A stretch of 64,000 nucleotides of DNA from an uncultured Bacteroidales bacterium (GTDB taxonomy: Bacteria > Bacteroidota > Bacteroidia > Bacteroidales > P3), in assembly GCA_900315935.1 (NCBI GenBank), contig ONBB01000003.1:60309-124308 (forward strand), read 5' to 3'. The notes under the pieces were generated by a model. The model did not search any database. It was not told the origin of the DNA and was given only the letters and a program-made list of their open reading frames with translations. Positions 52,301 through 64,000 of this stretch are shown here, piece after piece. Position 1 is the first letter of the stretch, and each line of letters opens with the position of its first letter. The position numbers were made by a program, and so were the translations under genes.

Positions 52301-53848
52301 ATTGGCGGGATTGAGGATGTTGTGGGTGGAGAGCATCAACAGCTGAGCCTCGAGGATGGCAGCGTTGCCCATGGGCACGTGGACAGCCATCTGGTCGCCG
52401 TCGAAGTCGGCATTGAAGCCAGTACAGACAAGCGGATGCAGACGGATGGCCTTACCCTCGACGAGGCGGGGCTGGAATGCCTGGATACCCAGACGGTGGA
52501 GCGTAGGAGCACGGTTGAGGAGGATGGGGTGTCCCTTGAGGATATTCTCCAAAATCTCCCACACGACAGGCTCCTTGCGGTCAACGATACGCTTGGCGGA
52601 CTTGACCGTCTTCACCAAGCCACGCTCAAGAAGCTTGCGGATGACATAGGGCTTGAAGAGCTCGGCGGCCATATCCTTGGGCAGACCGCACTCGTGCATC
52701 TTCAGCTCGGGACCCACCACGATGACCGAACGGCCAGAGTAGTCGACACGCTTACCGAGCAGGTTCTGGCGGAAGCGACCTTGCTTGCCCTTAAGGGCGT
52801 CGGAGAGCGACTTGAGGGCGCGGTTGGACTCGGACTTGACGCTGGAGACCTTGCGGCTGTTGTCGAAAAGCGAGTCGACCGACTCCTGCAGCATACGCTT
52901 CTCATTGCGCATGATAACCTCGGGAGCCTTGATTTCGACGAGGCGTTTGAGGCGGTTGTTGCGGATGATGACACGGCGATAGAGCTCGTTGATATCGGAG
53001 GTGGCAAAGCGACCGCCATCCAGCGGAACGAGGGGGCGCAGGTCGGGAGGAATGACGGGAACAATGTTCATAATCATCCACTCGGGGCGATTGTCCATGC
53101 CACGGTTCTGCATGTTCTTCTGCGACTCGCGGAACGACTCAATCACGTTGAGGCGCTTGAGGGCATCCTGCTTGCGAGCCACAGCGGTCTCGCGCGATGC
53201 CTTGGCACGAAGTTCATAGGAAAGCTTGTCGAGGTCAAGGTCGCAAAGCAACTTGTAGAGCGCCTCGGCGCCCATACCTGCGATAAACTTGTCGGGATCG
53301 CTGTCGGGAAGCTGCTCGTTGCCCTCGGGCAGCGACTCCTTGATGTAGTAGTATTCCTCCTCGGTGAGCAGGTCGAGCTTCTGGACAGGGTTCTCGTTGA
53401 GCATGCCCTTGCCAGGCTGCAAGACTATATATTTTTCATAGTAGATGACCTGGTCCAGCTTCTTGGAAGGCACATTCAGCAGGGTGCCAATCTTGTTGGG
53501 AAGCGAGCGGAAGAACCAGATGTGGGCGATGGGGACCACAAGTTCAATATGGCCCATACGTTCACGACGGACCTTCTTCTCGGTAACCTCCACACCGCAG
53601 CGGTCGCAGACAATACCCTTGTAACGGATGCGCTTGTATTTTCCGCAGTGGCACTCCCAGTCGCGGGTAGGACCGAAGATGCGCTCGCAGAACAGACCGT
53701 CGCGCTCGGGCTTGTATGTACGATAGTTAATGGTTTCAGGCTTCGTTACCTCGCCAAAGGAACGCCGCTTGATTGACTCGGGCGATGCCAGGCTGACGGT
53801 AATCGAATTGAAATCAGTCTTTAACTGTGATTCTTGTTTAAAAGCCAT
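49373..53848 (-). CDS. rpoC: DNA-directed RNA polymerase subunit beta'
   Basis: A 1491-residue catalytic subunit. Zinc site 1 is CHCG...CDRCG (Cys66, 68, 81, 84). The active-site NADFDGDQM lies near residues 475-483. Zinc site 2 is formed around [16 protein letters not shown] (about residues 960-975). [18 protein letters not shown] (about 363-380) is the highly conserved rudder region. The bridge-helix and trigger-loop segments are present ([28 protein letters not shown]). The length fits Bacteroidota. The gene starts 23 nt after rpoB and is the last in the transcript. Confidence 0.98.
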   Translation of the reverse strand: MAFKQESQLKTDFNSITVSLASPESIKRRSFGEVTKPETINYRTYKPERDGLFCERIFGPTRDWECHCGKYKRIRYKGIVCDRCGVEVTEKKVRRERMGHIELVVPIAHIWFFRSLPNKIGTLLNVPSKKLDQVIYYEKYIVLQPGKGMLNENPVQKLDLLTEEEYYYIKESLPEGNEQLPDSDPDKFIAGMGAEALYKLLCDLDLDKLSYELRAKASRETAVARKQDALKRLNVIESFRESQKNMQNRGMDNRPEWMIMNIVPVIPPDLRPLVPLDGGRFATSDINELYRRVIIRNNRLKRLVEIKAPEVIMRNEKRMLQESVDSLFDNSRKVSSVKSESNRALKSLSDALKGKQGRFRQNLLGKRVDYSGRSVIVVGPELKMHECGLPKDMAAELFKPYVIRKLLERGLVKTVKSAKRIVDRKEPVVWEILENILKGHPILLNRAPTLHRLGIQAFQPRLVEGKAIRLHPLVCTGFNADFDGDQMAVHVPMGNAAILEAQLLMLSTHNILNPANGAPITVPSQDMVLGLYYMTKPRYSTDTEKVKGEGQRFYSAEEVIIAYSEGRVDLNACISVQLDAAAGRDEYTYIKTDRTFSEVIKDAKGNVLTDTDCSTPAEVALHSRTEFEIKRDGKGNPVLDEKGHYIKTNRLRTTVGRVIFNQVVPAEYGYINQVMGKKSLRDIIGDIFTECGNAVTAAFLDDIKNMGYRQAFRGGLSFNLGDVIIPTEKEGLIDKANEEVEEVMAQYAMGLITNNERYNHVIDIWTNTNNQLTETLMKQLKADNQGFNPIYMMYDSGARGSKEQIRQLSGMRGLMAKPQKAGASGNEIIENPIISNFKEGLSVLEYFISTHGARKGLADTALKTADAGYLTRRLVDVAHDVIINEEDCGTLRGLPTTALKKGEDIVQSLGEKILGRTTVHDIIHPKTGDYIAHAGDELTEDICRRIEEAGIEEVEIRSVLTCESKHGVCAKCYGRNLATGKMVQKGEAVGVIAAQAIGEPGTQLTLRTFHVGGVAGGNIGTTSSLQAKHEGRLVIDELRSIPYSDAEGNSYHVVMGRSAEMRIVDPKTDITLFSSLLPYGAKLYKASGDMMQKGELIAEWDPYNAVIISDVAGKVSFENVIENVTYRVESDAQTGLQDKVVIESRQRTKNPTLNVVDSEGNILKVYDLPVGAHIGVEQGQKLKAGDIMVKIPRSFGKAGDITGGLPRVTELFEARNPSDPAIVAEVDGIVSIAKKLKRGNREVTITSKTGEQRSYLIPTSKQILAQDSDYVKAGTPLSDGAITPSDILAIKGPMKVQEYIVNEVQEVYRLQGVKINDKHFEVIVRQMMRKVEIEDPGDTRFLEGDLVNKLDFSDINDRIFGMKVVEDAGDSENLSVGQIVTARELRDENSSLRRQDKRLVTVRDARPATCKQVLQGITRASLQTKSFISAASFQETTKVLTEAAINAKVDTLVGMKENVIVGHLIPAGTGLREYQNLVVGSAPAMSAAKES

Positions 53849-53871
53849 GTTCTCTTTTCTACTTAAAAGAA

Positions 53872-57675
<3,804 letters not shown>

Positions 57676-57757
57676 GGGACTAAAAATTATTCGTGTTCTA
57701 TAATTGATCGCGAGTGAAGAGAGGGTGCTCCACAAAGGGGAGAGGCGGGGCAGACAA

Positions 57758-57823
57758 CTATGGACTCAAAATCCATAGCAACAAGGAATAGGCACTCCAG
57801 ACAAAGCTGGAGGCCCTATTCCT
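57758..57823 (-). other. two hairpins in the rplL-rpoB spacer
   Basis: Hairpin 1: AGGAATAGG (57784-57792) with CCTATTCCT (57815-57823), continued by CTCCAG/CTGGAG around ACAAAG. Hairpin 2: CTATGGA (57758-57764) with TCCATAG (57772-57778). There is no U tract on the minus strand beyond TTGTTG, so readthrough with attenuation or RNase III processing, as at this spot in other bacteria, is more likely than full termination. The spacer (57676-57847) holds nothing else. Confidence 0.65.
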
Positions 57824-57847
57824 CGTACTTGATAGAAAGGGGCAACC

Positions 57848-58231
57848 TTACTTGATTTCAACTTCGGCGCCGGCCTCTTCAAGGGCTTTCTTCAGGCTCT
57901 CAGCCTCATCCTTGGAGATACCTTCCTTGACGGGCTTAGGAGCGCCATCGACGAGCTCTTTGGACTCTTTGAGACCCAGGCTGGCCATGTCCTTGACGGC
58001 CTTCACAACGCCGAGCTTCTTGGTAGCATCGGGCACACCCTTCAGGATGACGTCGAAGGAGGTCTTCTCCTCGGCGGCGGCGCCAGCGACAGCGGCGGGG
58101 GCGGCGGCGACTGCGACAGCAGCGGCGGCGGGTTCAATGCCGTACTCCTCTTTCAGGACATCAGCGAGTTCTTTAACTTCTTTAACGGTAAGGTTAACCA
58201 GTTCTTCAGCGATAGCTTTGATATCTGCCAT
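57848..58231 (-). CDS. rplL: 50S ribosomal protein L7/L12
   Basis: A 127-residue stalk protein. The N-terminal dimer domain ([20 protein letters not shown]) is followed by an Ala/Val-rich hinge (about residues 34-54) and the C-terminal factor-binding domain (about 55-127; [22 protein letters not shown], given as [10 protein letters not shown] and [12 protein letters not shown]). Four or more copies bind L10 on the ribosome and recruit translation factors. The gene follows rplJ by 93 nt, where GGGAtggcTCCC forms a small hairpin. Confidence 0.97.
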   Translation of the reverse strand: MADIKAIAEELVNLTVKEVKELADVLKEEYGIEPAAAAVAVAAAPAAVAGAAAEEKTSFDVILKGVPDATKKLGVVKAVKDMASLGLKESKELVDGAPKPVKEGISKDEAESLKKALEEAGAEVEIK

Positions 58232-58324
58232 GACTTTTATTGTTTTTAAATGTTTTACTAATTTTGTTGAATTAATTGTTTCGGCTTTTTAGCGGGAGCC
58301 ATCCCGGATTGATTGTGCTGTTGT

Positions 58325-58849
58325 TTAGCGTTCCTCCAAAGTTTTCAGTACACCGGTAATGGTATTGCCACCCGACTGAAGCTGCGAGAGCACGTTCTGG
58401 ACGGGCGACTGCAGCAGGGCGACCACATCGGCGATGAGCTCGTTCTTGGACTTGATGTTGACAAGTTCGTCGAGGTGCTCGTGGCCAATATAGAAGCTCT
58501 CTTCCACGTAGGCGCCTTTAAGGACGGGCTTGGTGGCGTTCTTTTCGGCAGCGCGGAAGTCTTTAATCAGCTTGGCAGGGGCATTGTTGGTGTTCGAAAG
58601 CATTATGGCGGTTTCACCCTTGATCACCTGGAAGAGCTCGGAGTAGTCGAAACCGGTCTTTTCGAGCGCCTTGATGAGAAGAGTGTTTTTCACAACCTCC
58701 AGCTTGATTTCCTTGCGGAAGGCGGCACGACGCAGCTTGCTGGTCTGCACCGAGTTGAGGCCACCAATGTCTGCGATATAGAGATTGGGGTAGGCCTTGA
58801 CTTCTTCGCACAGGGAGTCAATCAACTGGTCTTTGAGTTCTTTTCTCAT
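58325..58849 (-). CDS. rplJ: 50S ribosomal protein L10
   Basis: A 174-residue stalk base protein. MRKELKDQLIDSLCEEVKAY begins the conserved N-terminal rRNA-binding domain, with VVKNTLLIKALEKTG (about residues 56-70) and GETAIMLSNTNNAPAKLIKDF (about 81-100, in pieces). The C-terminal helix binds L12 dimers. It starts 27 nt after rplA, leaving no room for a long autoregulatory leader between the genes. Confidence 0.97.
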   Translation of the reverse strand: MRKELKDQLIDSLCEEVKAYPNLYIADIGGLNSVQTSKLRRAAFRKEIKLEVVKNTLLIKALEKTGFDYSELFQVIKGETAIMLSNTNNAPAKLIKDFRAAEKNATKPVLKGAYVEESFYIGHEHLDELVNIKSKNELIADVVALLQSPVQNVLSQLQSGGNTITGVLKTLEER

Positions 58850-58876
58850 AATGTTTCTTTAAAAAGTTAGTTTGTG

Positions 58877-59572
58877 TTACAAGGTAGCGGCCTTGGTGTC
58901 GACCTTGACGCCGGGGCTCATGGTGCTGCTGAGGGCGATGCTCTTCACATAGGTACCTTTGGCGGCACTGGGTTTGAGCTTCATGATCATCTGGAGCACC
59001 TCGCGGGCATTGTCAACGATTTTCTGGTCGTCGAAGGAGCATTTGGCAACGGCGGTATGGATGATACCGAACTTGTCGACCTTGAAGTCGATCTTACCGG
59101 CCTTGGCTTCCTGAACAGCCTTGCCAACTTCCATTGTAACGGTGCCCGTCTTGGGGTTCGGCATGAGTCCGCGGGGACCGAGGATGCGGCCGAGGGCGCC
59201 AATCTTGGGCATACAACTGGGCATGGTGATGATGACGTCGACATCGGTCCAGCCACCCTTGATCTTTTCGACATACTCGTCGAGGCCGTAGTAGTCGGCA
59301 CCTGCGTTCTTGGCCTCTTCCTCCTTGTCGGGGGTGCAGAGCACAAGGACACGGACGGTCTTGCCGGTACCGTGGGGCAGGGTAACGCTGCCACGAACCA
59401 TCTGGTTGGCTTTACGGGGGTCAACGCCGAGGCGGACGTCAATGTCGACCGAAGCATCGAACTTGGTGTAAGTGATTTTCTTGACAATGCTGACGGCCTC
59501 TTCGAGGGAGTAAACCTTACTTCCGTCGAACTTGGCGATAGCCTCTTTTTGTTTTTTGGTTAATTTTCCCAT
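58877..59572 (-). CDS. rplA: 50S ribosomal protein L1
   Basis: A 231-residue protein of the L1 stalk. [20 protein letters not shown] is the standard start; the longer frame to 59599 adds nine residues (MRRPHKQTN) that are not conserved. [17 protein letters not shown] (about 72-88), [14 protein letters not shown] (about 129-142) and [15 protein letters not shown] (about 211-225) are family signatures. It follows rplK by 63 nt. Confidence 0.97.
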   Translation of the reverse strand: MGKLTKKQKEAIAKFDGSKVYSLEEAVSIVKKITYTKFDASVDIDVRLGVDPRKANQMVRGSVTLPHGTGKTVRVLVLCTPDKEEEAKNAGADYYGLDEYVEKIKGGWTDVDVIITMPSCMPKIGALGRILGPRGLMPNPKTGTVTMEVGKAVQEAKAGKIDFKVDKFGIIHTAVAKCSFDDQKIVDNAREVLQMIMKLKPSAAKGTYVKSIALSSTMSPGVKVDTKAATL

Positions 59573-59635
59573 GTTGGTTTGTTTGTGTGGTCGCCGCATA
59601 GCGCAGGGCTATGCTACCACAGGTTCATTACTCTT

Positions 59636-60079
59636 TTACTTGTTGAGGGGGTTCTCGCCGGTAACGGTGATACCCATGCTGCGCGCGGTGCCAGCCACCA
59701 TGCTCATGGCGCTCTCCACTGTGAAGCAGTTGAGGTCGGGCATTTTGGCTTCGGCAATTTGGCGCACTTGCTCCCAGGTGACGGAGGCCACTTTGACGCG
59801 GTTGGGTTCGCCGGAACCCTTGGCGGCTTTAGAGAGCTCTTTCAACTGGACAGCAACAGGAGGAGTCTTGAGTACAAAGTCAAAGGACTTGTCCGTATAG
59901 ACAGAGATGATGACGGGCACCACTTTGCCGGCCATATCCTGCGTACGGGCGTTGAACTGCTTGCAGAACTCCATGATGTTCACACCCTTGGCACCGAGAG
60001 CCGGGCCTACAGGAGGAGCGGGGTTTGCAGCACCGCCTTTGATTTGCAATTTAATCAATCCTGCAACTTCTTTTGCCAT
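59636..60079 (-). CDS. rplK: 50S ribosomal protein L11
   Basis: A 147-residue protein at the GTPase-associated centre. [20 protein letters not shown] (about residues 7-26) contains the conserved PPVGPALG motif; [13 protein letters not shown] follows. The C-terminal rRNA-binding domain includes [20 protein letters not shown]. It lies 33 nt after nusG. Confidence 0.97.
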   Translation of the reverse strand: MAKEVAGLIKLQIKGGAANPAPPVGPALGAKGVNIMEFCKQFNARTQDMAGKVVPVIISVYTDKSFDFVLKTPPVAVQLKELSKAAKGSGEPNRVKVASVTWEQVRQIAEAKMPDLNCFTVESAMSMVAGTARSMGITVTGENPLNK

Positions 60080-60112
60080 TGAATTAAATTTTAAATAGGG
60101 TTAGTTAATCGG

Positions 60113-60658
60113 TTACTGTTCTTTTTCCACCTGGGAGAAACTGAGTTCGAGGGGAGTCTTGCGACCGAAGATCTTGACCGTAACTTTCAATTTCTTTTTT
60201 TCCTCGTTGACATCTTCAACGACACCGGTGAAGCTGTTGAAGGCTCCGTCGATGACCTTGACATTCTCGCCGATAATGAAGTGGTCCAGGGCGTCGGCGC
60301 CGTCAATCTGCTCATCCATCTTGCCGAGGATGCGGTTGATTTCGGCCTGGCGCATGGGTATGGGCTTACCTTCGCGTTCGCGGAGGAAGTCGAGCACATT
60401 GGGCAGACTCTGAATGACGGGGATAATCTCGTCGCGCAGGTCGGCCTCGATGATTACGTAGCCGGGGAAGTAGTTGCGGTCTTTGACCACTTTCTTTCCG
60501 TTGCGGATGGCAACCACCTGTTCGGTAGGGATGAGAACCGTGGGTACATCGTTACTCCAGCCGCGTTTGGCCATTTCGTTTTCGATGTATTCCTTAGCTT
60601 TCTTCTCCTTGCCGCTGATGGCTCGGACGACATACCACTTTTTTTCCTGTTGTTCCAT
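60113..60658 (-). CDS. nusG: transcription termination/antitermination factor NusG
   Basis: A 181-residue factor. The N-terminal RNA polymerase-binding domain runs from WYVVRAISGKEKKAKEYIE, with GYVIIEADLRDEIIPVIQS near residues 66-84. The C-terminal KOW domain (about 125-181) has IIGENVKVIDGAFNSFTGVV and KVTVKIFGRKTPLELSF. An acidic linker with MDEQIDGADALD joins them. It lies 121 nt downstream of secE, in a gap with no other clear feature. Confidence 0.97.
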   Translation of the reverse strand: MEQQEKKWYVVRAISGKEKKAKEYIENEMAKRGWSNDVPTVLIPTEQVVAIRNGKKVVKDRNYFPGYVIIEADLRDEIIPVIQSLPNVLDFLREREGKPIPMRQAEINRILGKMDEQIDGADALDHFIIGENVKVIDGAFNSFTGVVEDVNEEKKKLKVTVKIFGRKTPLELSFSQVEKEQ

Positions 60659-60779
60659 TTCTTAAAAGGCAGTGTAAGGACAGTGAATATACTCTGTAGA
60701 CCTTTCTCGCATCATGCTGCGTGCCGGCGGGCTCAAAGGGGATTTGGGAAGCAAGCCGCGCCTGATGAGGCAGCGGAAA

Positions 60780-60995
60780 CTAGGCGATCAGGTTGTAGAA
60801 GTATCCAAGAAGACCCTGCCAGCTCCAAGAGTGGACACCGAAGACGATATCCATTGCGAAGACGAGGAGGGCGATGACTAGCGAAGCCACGGCAACGACG
60901 ATTGCGCTGCTTTGCAGCTCCTTGAATGTGGGCCACGACACTTTGTGCACAAGCTCGTCGTAGCTAGACTTCACGTATTCACCAAACTTTGACAT
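60780..60995 (-). CDS. secE: preprotein translocase subunit SecE
   Basis: A 71-residue single-membrane-segment protein. KSSYDELVHKVSWPTFKELQ (about residues 9-28) is the conserved amphipathic helix with the WPTFKEL motif, followed by SSAIVVAVASLVIALLVFAM as the membrane segment. The order tRNA-Trp, secE, nusG, rplK is the common bacterial one. It begins 28 nt after tRNA-Trp. Confidence 0.96.
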   Translation of the reverse strand: MSKFGEYVKSSYDELVHKVSWPTFKELQSSAIVVAVASLVIALLVFAMDIVFGVHSWSWQGLLGYFYNLIA

Positions 60996-61023
60996 GTTCT
61001 TTTTAAACTAGTTTATCTTTTCT

Positions 61024-61097
61024 TGGCAGGGGCAGAGAGAATCGAACTCCCAACAGCGGTTTTGGAGACCGTCATTATACCATTTAACTATGCCCCT
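61024..61097 (-). tRNA. tRNA-Trp (CCA)
   Basis: Acceptor arms AGGGGCA and TGCCCCT pair fully; the anticodon loop CTCCAAA gives CCA; the T arm GGAGTTCGATTCTCT is intact. The encoded 3' CCA is at 61024-61026. It lies between tuf and secE. Confidence 0.95.
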
Positions 61098-61141
61098 GTA
61101 AAGTCGCGCCATGCGAGGCGCGACTTACTTATTGCGGCTAA

Positions 61142-62329
<1,188 letters not shown>

Positions 62330-62446
62330 TTTTAATACGTATTAAATGTTAACAATAATATTAATTCACGTTCAAAGAGGGCGAGCCTTGCGGCTTGCGT
62401 CCTCGTTTTTGTTTGTTTTCCAGTTGCACTTTGGTGCAAAAAGGAG

Positions 62447-62518
<72 letters not shown>

Positions 62519-62596
62519 TTGTTGTTGTCACTCTCTTACTTTTTGAGTGCCTTGGGTTCGCGGGGCGAGTTAGGTGAGGGTCTGTTCCCGCTTGTT

Positions 62597-62672
62597 TGGA
62601 GCGGAAGACGGGGCTCGAACCCGCCACCTATAGCTTGGAAGGCTATCGCTCTACCAAATGAGCTACTTCCGC
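62597..62672 (-). tRNA. tRNA-Gly (TCC)
   Basis: Acceptor GCGGAAG with CTTCCGC, anticodon stem ATAGC/GCTAT, loop CTTCCAA giving TCC. The discriminator is T and the 3' CCA is encoded at 62597-62599. Confidence 0.95.
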
Positions 62673-62694
62673 CTGTTGAAGTTTTGGCATTTCG

Positions 62695-62776
62695 TGGGGG
62701 AGGGTGGACTCGAACCACCGAACTCTTCCGAGGACAGATTTACAGTCTGTTGCAATTGCCGCTATGCGACTCCCCC
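62695..62776 (-). tRNA. tRNA-Tyr (GTA)
   Basis: Acceptor GGGGGAG with CTCCCCC, anticodon stem ACAGA/TCTGT, loop CTGTAAA giving GTA, and the long variable arm expected for tRNA-Tyr (CCTCGGAAGAGTTC). CCA is not encoded. Confidence 0.95.
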
Positions 62777-62815
62777 GTATTCCAGATGCACTTTCGCCGG
62801 CATCGGTTTTGTTCG

Positions 62816-62888
62816 AGCCGATGAAGGGACTCGAACCCCCGACAGGCTGATTACAAATCAGCTACTCTACCAACTGAGTTACATCGGC
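62816..62888 (-). tRNA. tRNA-Thr (TGT)
   Basis: Acceptor GCCGATG with CATCGGC, anticodon stem GCTGA/TCAGC, loop TTTGTAA giving TGT. CCA is not encoded. It is the first gene of the cluster, about 40 nt after the promoter. Confidence 0.95.
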
Positions 62889-62932
62889 TTGTATTAACCT
62901 TTCAAATGTCTCTTTTTCTCGAATTGAGGATG

Positions 62933-62963
62933 CAAAAGTACAACCTTTTTCCGAACCAGCAAA
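62933..62963 (-). promoter_or_regulatory. Bacteroidota promoter of the tRNA-tuf-rpoBC cluster
   Basis: On the minus strand TTTG (62963-62960), 19 nt, then TACTTTTG (62940-62933), a perfect consensus. No terminator is visible between here and rpoC, so the whole cluster could be read from it. Confidence 0.82.
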
Positions 62964-63225
62964 ATATTTTTTCACTTTTCATGTAAATTTTTTTACAATA
63001 CGCTGGTTTTCAACATCAGTTGATGTGAAAAAAAATATGGATTACAGGCGGAATCGGGGGAAAAACAGGGGAGATTTGAGGGTAGCGCGACAGTTTTTAG
63101 GGGGAACGGAAACGGGAAATCCTGCACTTTTTACACCACAATATCCATAAGTACCTGTTTCTATACAAGTTAAGATTTATAGGTAAGCGGTGAGGAGTGA
63201 GAATGGAGGAATGAGGTGTTATCGG
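62964..63225. other. AT-rich intergenic stretch with no recognised feature
   Basis: No open frame with a family match is seen on either strand. It separates the tRNA promoter from the R2 repeat at 63226. Confidence 0.6.
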
Positions 63226-63340
63226 GAGGACGGTAGGGGAATGGTAGGGGTTCTCTAGGGGAATAGAAGGGCATTGGAAGCTTATGGTAGCCTGTGGAAC
63301 CCTACCCTGCCAAATCCTTCCATATCCTGCCAAAACCGCC
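63226..63340 (+). repeat. R2 intergenic element, copy d, with an inverted fragment
   Basis: G tracts start at 63236, 63247, 63258 and 63269 (GGGG three times, then GGG), exactly 11 nt apart. The shared half (GGCATTGGAAGCTTATGGTA) follows at about 63270-63289. Then CCTTCCATATCC (63317-63328) is the reverse complement of the GGATATGGAAGG piece seen in other copies, so part of a second, inverted element is attached. Confidence 0.85.
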
Positions 63341-63352
63341 CCGCCAGAACGA

Positions 63353-63385
63353 GTAGAGGGGCGCGGAGAATCCGCGCCCCTCTAC
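63353..63385 (-). terminator. perfect 15-bp hairpin downstream of the last gene
   Basis: GTAGAGGGGCGCGGA (63353-63367) and TCCGCGCCCCTCTAC (63371-63385) pair perfectly around a 3-nt loop. It begins 25 nt after the stop codon of the gene at 63410. There is no U tract on either side, so it may stabilise the transcript end or act as a terminator without a U run. Confidence 0.6.
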
Positions 63386-63409
63386 AACTCATAACCCTTA
63401 ACACCCAAG

Positions 63410-64000
63410 CTACTTCACCACCACAATCTTCCTTGCCGGGTAGCGGCCAACCCTTATCATATAGGTGCCGCTGGCGGGAGCGTCGAAGCGCAGGGGCGAA
63501 GGGTCGTCCTGTTTCGTGGCCAGCAGGCGCCCGCTCACGTCGTAGAGCGTTACCGCGTTGCCCTCGGCGCCCTCCACAACAATCTGGCCGTCGCGCTGGT
63601 ATATTTTTGCATTCACCCCATCCACGCCCTCGATGCCATCGGTGGTGATGTAGATGGTGTCGTGGATGTAGACGGTATCGAAGATGTAGCGGTTGAGGTA
63701 GATGGTGTCATAGATGTAGTTGTTCACCAGCACCGTGTCGTGGTAGTAGTTGGTGATGACCACCGTGTCGCGGTAATAGTTATTCACCGTGTCATAACGG
63801 TAATTGTTCACTATCACCGTGTCGTACACATAGTTGTTCACAATAATGGTGTCGTACTGGTAGCGGTTCGTGATGGTCGTGTCATAGATATTGACGATGG
63901 TGGTGTCGTACACGCTGACCAGTGTTGTGTCGTAGTGGTACACATTGACAACCGTGGTGTCGAACTGGTAGCGGTTGTAGACGCTGGTGTCGAAGTTGTA
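63410..64000 (-). CDS. YDT-repeat surface protein with type IX secretion C-terminal domain (partial, 3' end)
   Basis: 196 residues are visible; the frame is open to base 64000, so the start lies outside the window. About the first 125 residues are roughly a dozen short repeats of the form Y-D-T-x-x-V-N-N-Y (YDTIIVNNYVYDTVIVNNYR and so on), then a spacer. The end has VTLYDVSGRLLATKQ, LRFDAPASGTYMIRVG and ARKIVVVK, the type A C-terminal signal of the type IX secretion system (PorSS). The protein is therefore probably exported through the outer membrane and attached to the surface. The repeats may form a beta-rich stalk. Codon use keeps the Asp-Thr pairs constant while spacers vary. Confidence 0.85.
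   Translation of the reverse strand, partial: YNFDTSVYNRYQFDTTVVNVYHYDTTLVSVYDTTIVNIYDTTITNRYQYDTIIVNNYVYDTVIVNNYRYDTVNNYYRDTVVITNYYHDTVLVNNYIYDTIYLNRYIFDTVYIHDTIYITTDGIEGVDGVNAKIYQRDGQIVVEGAEGNAVTLYDVSGRLLATKQDDPSPLRFDAPASGTYMIRVGRYPARKIVVVK

Noticed and set aside
57676-57735. rpoB start at the upstream TTG (57735)
   Set aside because: It would add 20 residues unlike any RpoB N-terminus; 57675 fits the family better.
57733-57823. Possible tRNA-Leu (CAA) in the rplL-rpoB spacer
   Set aside because: The plus strand has a convincing anticodon arm (CTATGGA, CTCAAAA, TCCATAG) and a GGCGG...GCAGAC D-arm-like piece, but no matching acceptor stem and no T arm, and it is antisense to the operon.

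Overview
The window comes from a Bacteroidota chromosome, most likely an unnamed member of the order Bacteroidales. The evidence is the Bacteroidota promoter pattern (TTTG, 19-20 nt, TACTTTTG) seen three times, weak Shine-Dalgarno usage, a partial gene with a type IX secretion C-terminal domain, DUF6266/DUF6089/DUF4837 family proteins, the uppS-bamA-ompH-ompH gene order, and the RpoB/RpoC sequences. I cannot name the genus. Most of the window is GC-rich, but the first 4 kb and the 41.7-43.1 kb segment are visibly AT-richer.

1-28.2 kb (+ strand): a dense surface polysaccharide locus. It holds about 20 glycosyltransferases (GT2, GT4, GT11 fucosyltransferase, GT14-like, GT32, GT92-like and DUF5672 types), three NodB-type deacetylases, a formyltransferase-like protein, a multi-pass membrane protein (candidate polymerase or GT-C), a CapK-like adenylate-forming enzyme next to a hexapeptide acyltransferase, and a DUF354/NodB/UDP-GlcNAc 2-epimerase trio. 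Genes overlap by ATGA junctions. From 4.07 to 28.2 kb every gap of 67 nt or more is filled by one of two short repeat families, R1 and R2, so the locus reads as repeat-separated cassettes. 28.4-33.2 kb: the export machinery, with a Wza-like lipoprotein, a Wzc-like tyrosine kinase ending in 24 Tyr-Gly pairs, and an OmpA-domain barrel protein. No flippase or initiating phosphoglycosyltransferase is visible, so part of the locus lies upstream.

33.2-42.9 kb (- strand): a DUF6266 protein overlapping the OmpA gene tail to tail, then an envelope biogenesis block (two OmpH/Skp chaperones, BamA, UppS, a DUF6089 barrel, a DUF4837 lipoprotein, an NAD-dependent epimerase), then an AAA/DUF4143 ATPase behind a 30-bp perfect palindrome. 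43-49.2 kb: a Sel1-repeat/beta-barrel fusion, a candidate structured small RNA of about 220 nt with its own promoter and terminator, a YafQ-type toxin-antitoxin pair, an S41 protease and an O-antigen ligase-like protein.

49.3-62.9 kb (- strand): a classic housekeeping cluster read from one promoter at about 62.95 kb: tRNA-Thr, tRNA-Tyr, tRNA-Gly, tRNA-Thr, tuf, tRNA-Trp, secE, nusG, rplK, rplA, rplJ, rplL, rpoB, rpoC, with a terminator after rpoC. 63.4-64 kb: the 3' end of a gene for a repetitive YDT-repeat protein that runs off the window.

The most unusual signals are the R1/R2 elements, which share an 11-nt G-tract periodicity (R2 is G-quadruplex-capable), the 24-fold Tyr-Gly kinase tail built by a 54-bp tandem duplication, and the candidate structured RNA at 44.9-45.1 kb.
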